Source: an uncultured Nitrospina sp. (GTDB lineage: Bacteria; Nitrospinota; Nitrospinia; Nitrospinales; VA-1). Taken from it: 7,164 nt of DNA. This document shows, one piece after another, positions 6,225 to 7,164 of the stretch (positions within the stretch are counted from its first letter, which is position 1; each line of letters starts with the position of its first letter). The position numbers and the translations under genes were made by a program. The DNA lies in NCBI GenBank assembly GCA_950072225.1, contig CATMOP010000100.1:1-7164 (forward strand), read 5' to 3'. The notes beneath the pieces are model-generated. The model was not told the origin of the DNA. It saw nothing but the letters and a program-made list of their open reading frames with translations, and ran no database searches.

Positions 6225-6689
6225 ATGCTATTAAACCTCAAAATAATATTTCTCCGCCTCCTGTTAGCGGGTTGTGGAGAAATTGATGATAACGCTAAGA
6301 CGCCAATCGAGCCCGCAGATCCCAACACCATGATTCAGATGGCTGTTGAAAAACAAAGAATCGGAGCCTATGACGAAGCCATTGATATTTTGCGCCAGAC
6401 ACTGGAATTGGATGCTCAATTTGTTCCCGCTTATATGCGGATGGGGTTGGTCTTCGATGAAGTGGACCAAAGAAAAGAGGCGCTTGAATCTTTTAATAAA
6501 GTACTGGAAATGGAACCCGAAAATTTGCAGGCTCGATTAGGGTTGGGAAATATATATTCTAAAATGACCCGCAACGACCTGGCCGTGGCAGAATTCTTAA
6601 AGGCCGAATCCCTGCAACCGAACAACACCGAAACCCTTTTTAAAATCGCTCTGGAATACTGGTATCACCAGAAAAATCAGGAAGAAGGG
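6225..6689 (+). CDS. TPR-repeat lipoprotein (5' part, cut by a foreign junction)
   Basis: The N-terminus has a lipobox LAGC at residues 14-17 after a basic-hydrophobic leader, with Gly-Glu following the Cys, so the protein should be lipidated and carried to the outer membrane. Residues 33-66, 67-100 and 101-134 form three tetratricopeptide repeats with the usual pattern (for example YMRMG...ALESFNKVLEMEP at 70-98), and a fourth begins at 135. Such proteins scaffold protein assembly, often in envelope or cell-division complexes; the partner is unknown. Real TPR sequence ends near residue 155. The frame stays open to base 7164, but those codons are the antisense of the foreign segment and do not resemble TPRs. 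The start could also be TTG at 6219, because the only Shine-Dalgarno-like AAGGA (6204-6208) is 10 bases from it and 16 from the ATG. Confidence 0.8.
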
Positions 6690-6905
6690 CAGGTCAGCCA
6701 TTGCCGCCACGGTGGTGGAGGTCAGCAGGTCGCGCACTTGGTCCAGGTCGCGCAATTGCGCTATGAATGTGCCCGTCGATGTCGGCCGAGCGCGGTTGCG
6801 GACGTGAAGCGCATGGCCGAACACCCTGTCCGACATGCGCAGGTCCGCCCGCTTGCCGAGCACATCGACGATGTTCATCCGCAACCGCCGAAGCAGGAAA
6901 TCGAA
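6663..6905 (-). pseudogene. Fragment of a type I secretion ABC transporter (permease/ATPase)
   Basis: The minus-strand frame encodes about 80 residues that match the membrane domain of LapB/PrtD-type secretion ABC transporters: FDFLLRRLR, VDVLGKRADLRMSDRVF, ARPTSTGTFIAQLRDLDQVR and DLLTSTTVAAMADLPFF. A full protein has about 580-720 residues, so only an internal piece is present, with no start, no Walker motifs and both ends abrupt. Composition is about 60-62% G+C, unlike the DNA to its left. It is fused in frame to a LysE-type N-terminus. It is most likely a chimeric insert rather than a gene of this organism. Confidence 0.65.
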
Positions 6906-7067
6906 CCCGATCGCCAGCGCGACGAGCCAAGTGGCGATATGATACCCCGCAGATGCCGCGATTGTGGCGCGCGCGCCGAAACGCGCACCAGCCGCTGCAA
7001 AGAACAGATTGCCGGGGCCGGGGCTATAGGCCAGCGGAAACAGAAAAACGAGCAGAGCAGGGATCAT
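6906..7067 (-). pseudogene. N-terminus of a LysE/RhtB-family exporter, truncated by fusion
   Basis: The ATG at 7065-7067 follows GGAGAG by seven bases. The first ~54 residues carry the LysE/RhtB signature: LFPLAYSPGPGNLF (9-22), AAGARFGARATIAASAGYHI (25-44) and a hydrophobic segment ending LVALAIG. LysE exporters are about 200-210 residues with six segments and export amino acids across the inner membrane. Here the match stops near residue 54 and the frame runs on into secretion-transporter sequence, which has no place in this family. A longer in-frame start at 7118 lacks a binding site. Confidence 0.6.
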
Positions 7068-7164
7068 GGTGAATCTCTCCGAGAGCAGACTGATGTGTCG
7101 TGCTTGCCTGAAATGCACAGACCACCGCGACCCGAAGCTTGCGCATTTCTCCTGATCCTGCGTC
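7068..7164. other. Foreign high-GC upstream region of the LysE fragment
   Basis: These 97 bases hold the LysE Shine-Dalgarno (about 7075-7080) and GC-rich sequence up to the window end. I see no complete gene, promoter pair or repeat in them. Confidence 0.4.

Noticed and set aside
6767..7072. 101-residue plus-strand frame in the high-GC end
   Set aside because: It is antisense to the LysE and transporter fragments; open frames of this size are expected by chance in high-GC DNA.
6597..7118. 173-residue minus-strand frame as a single novel fusion protein
   Set aside because: Its parts are a LysE N-terminus, an internal secretion-transporter fragment and antisense of a TPR gene. Truncated domains joined mid-segment point to a chimera, not a designed fusion.

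Overview
The window reads as a piece of an uncultured, moderate-GC Gram-negative bacterium (a lipoprotein signal, many integral membrane proteins, Shine-Dalgarno-led genes). I cannot name the lineage from sequence alone. Its last ~475 bases look foreign. From left to right: the 5' part of a secreted thioredoxin-fold DUF255 protein (minus, running off the left edge); an unrecognised six-segment membrane protein (minus); a divergent MBOAT-like O-acyltransferase that appears to lack its N-terminal half (plus); purM for purine synthesis, a possible small membrane ORF and a hexameric-type glutamate dehydrogenase, all three on the minus strand and possibly one transcript; a divergent YjbQ/UPF0047 protein (plus); a convergent Cys-rich small protein (minus); and a TPR lipoprotein (plus) that is cut off.

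No dedicated new defence, secretion or biosynthetic system is visible. The core is ordinary metabolism: PurM makes aminoimidazole ribotide, which is also the precursor of the thiamine pyrimidine, and the YjbQ family has been linked to thiamine phosphate. Glutamate dehydrogenase sits at the carbon/nitrogen junction. The genes are not otherwise obviously co-functional.

Two things stand out. First, a 32-base near-identical repeat with a strong GC-rich palindrome occurs at the 3' ends of two minus-strand genes: it encodes the last residues of the unknown membrane protein, and it follows the gdh stop codon directly. This suggests a dispersed REP-like element in the genome. Second, from about base 6663-6690 onward composition jumps (23/60 G+C in 6481-6540, against 36/60 in 6721-6780 and 37/60 in 6841-6900). 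The minus strand there carries a fragment of a type I secretion ABC transporter, fused in frame to the N-terminus of a LysE/RhtB exporter. Three unrelated protein fragments joined within 500 bases, in opposite orientations, are best explained as an amplification or assembly chimera at a contig end rather than biology.

No tRNA, rRNA, CRISPR or transposase was seen. No gene-free gap exceeds 300 bases.
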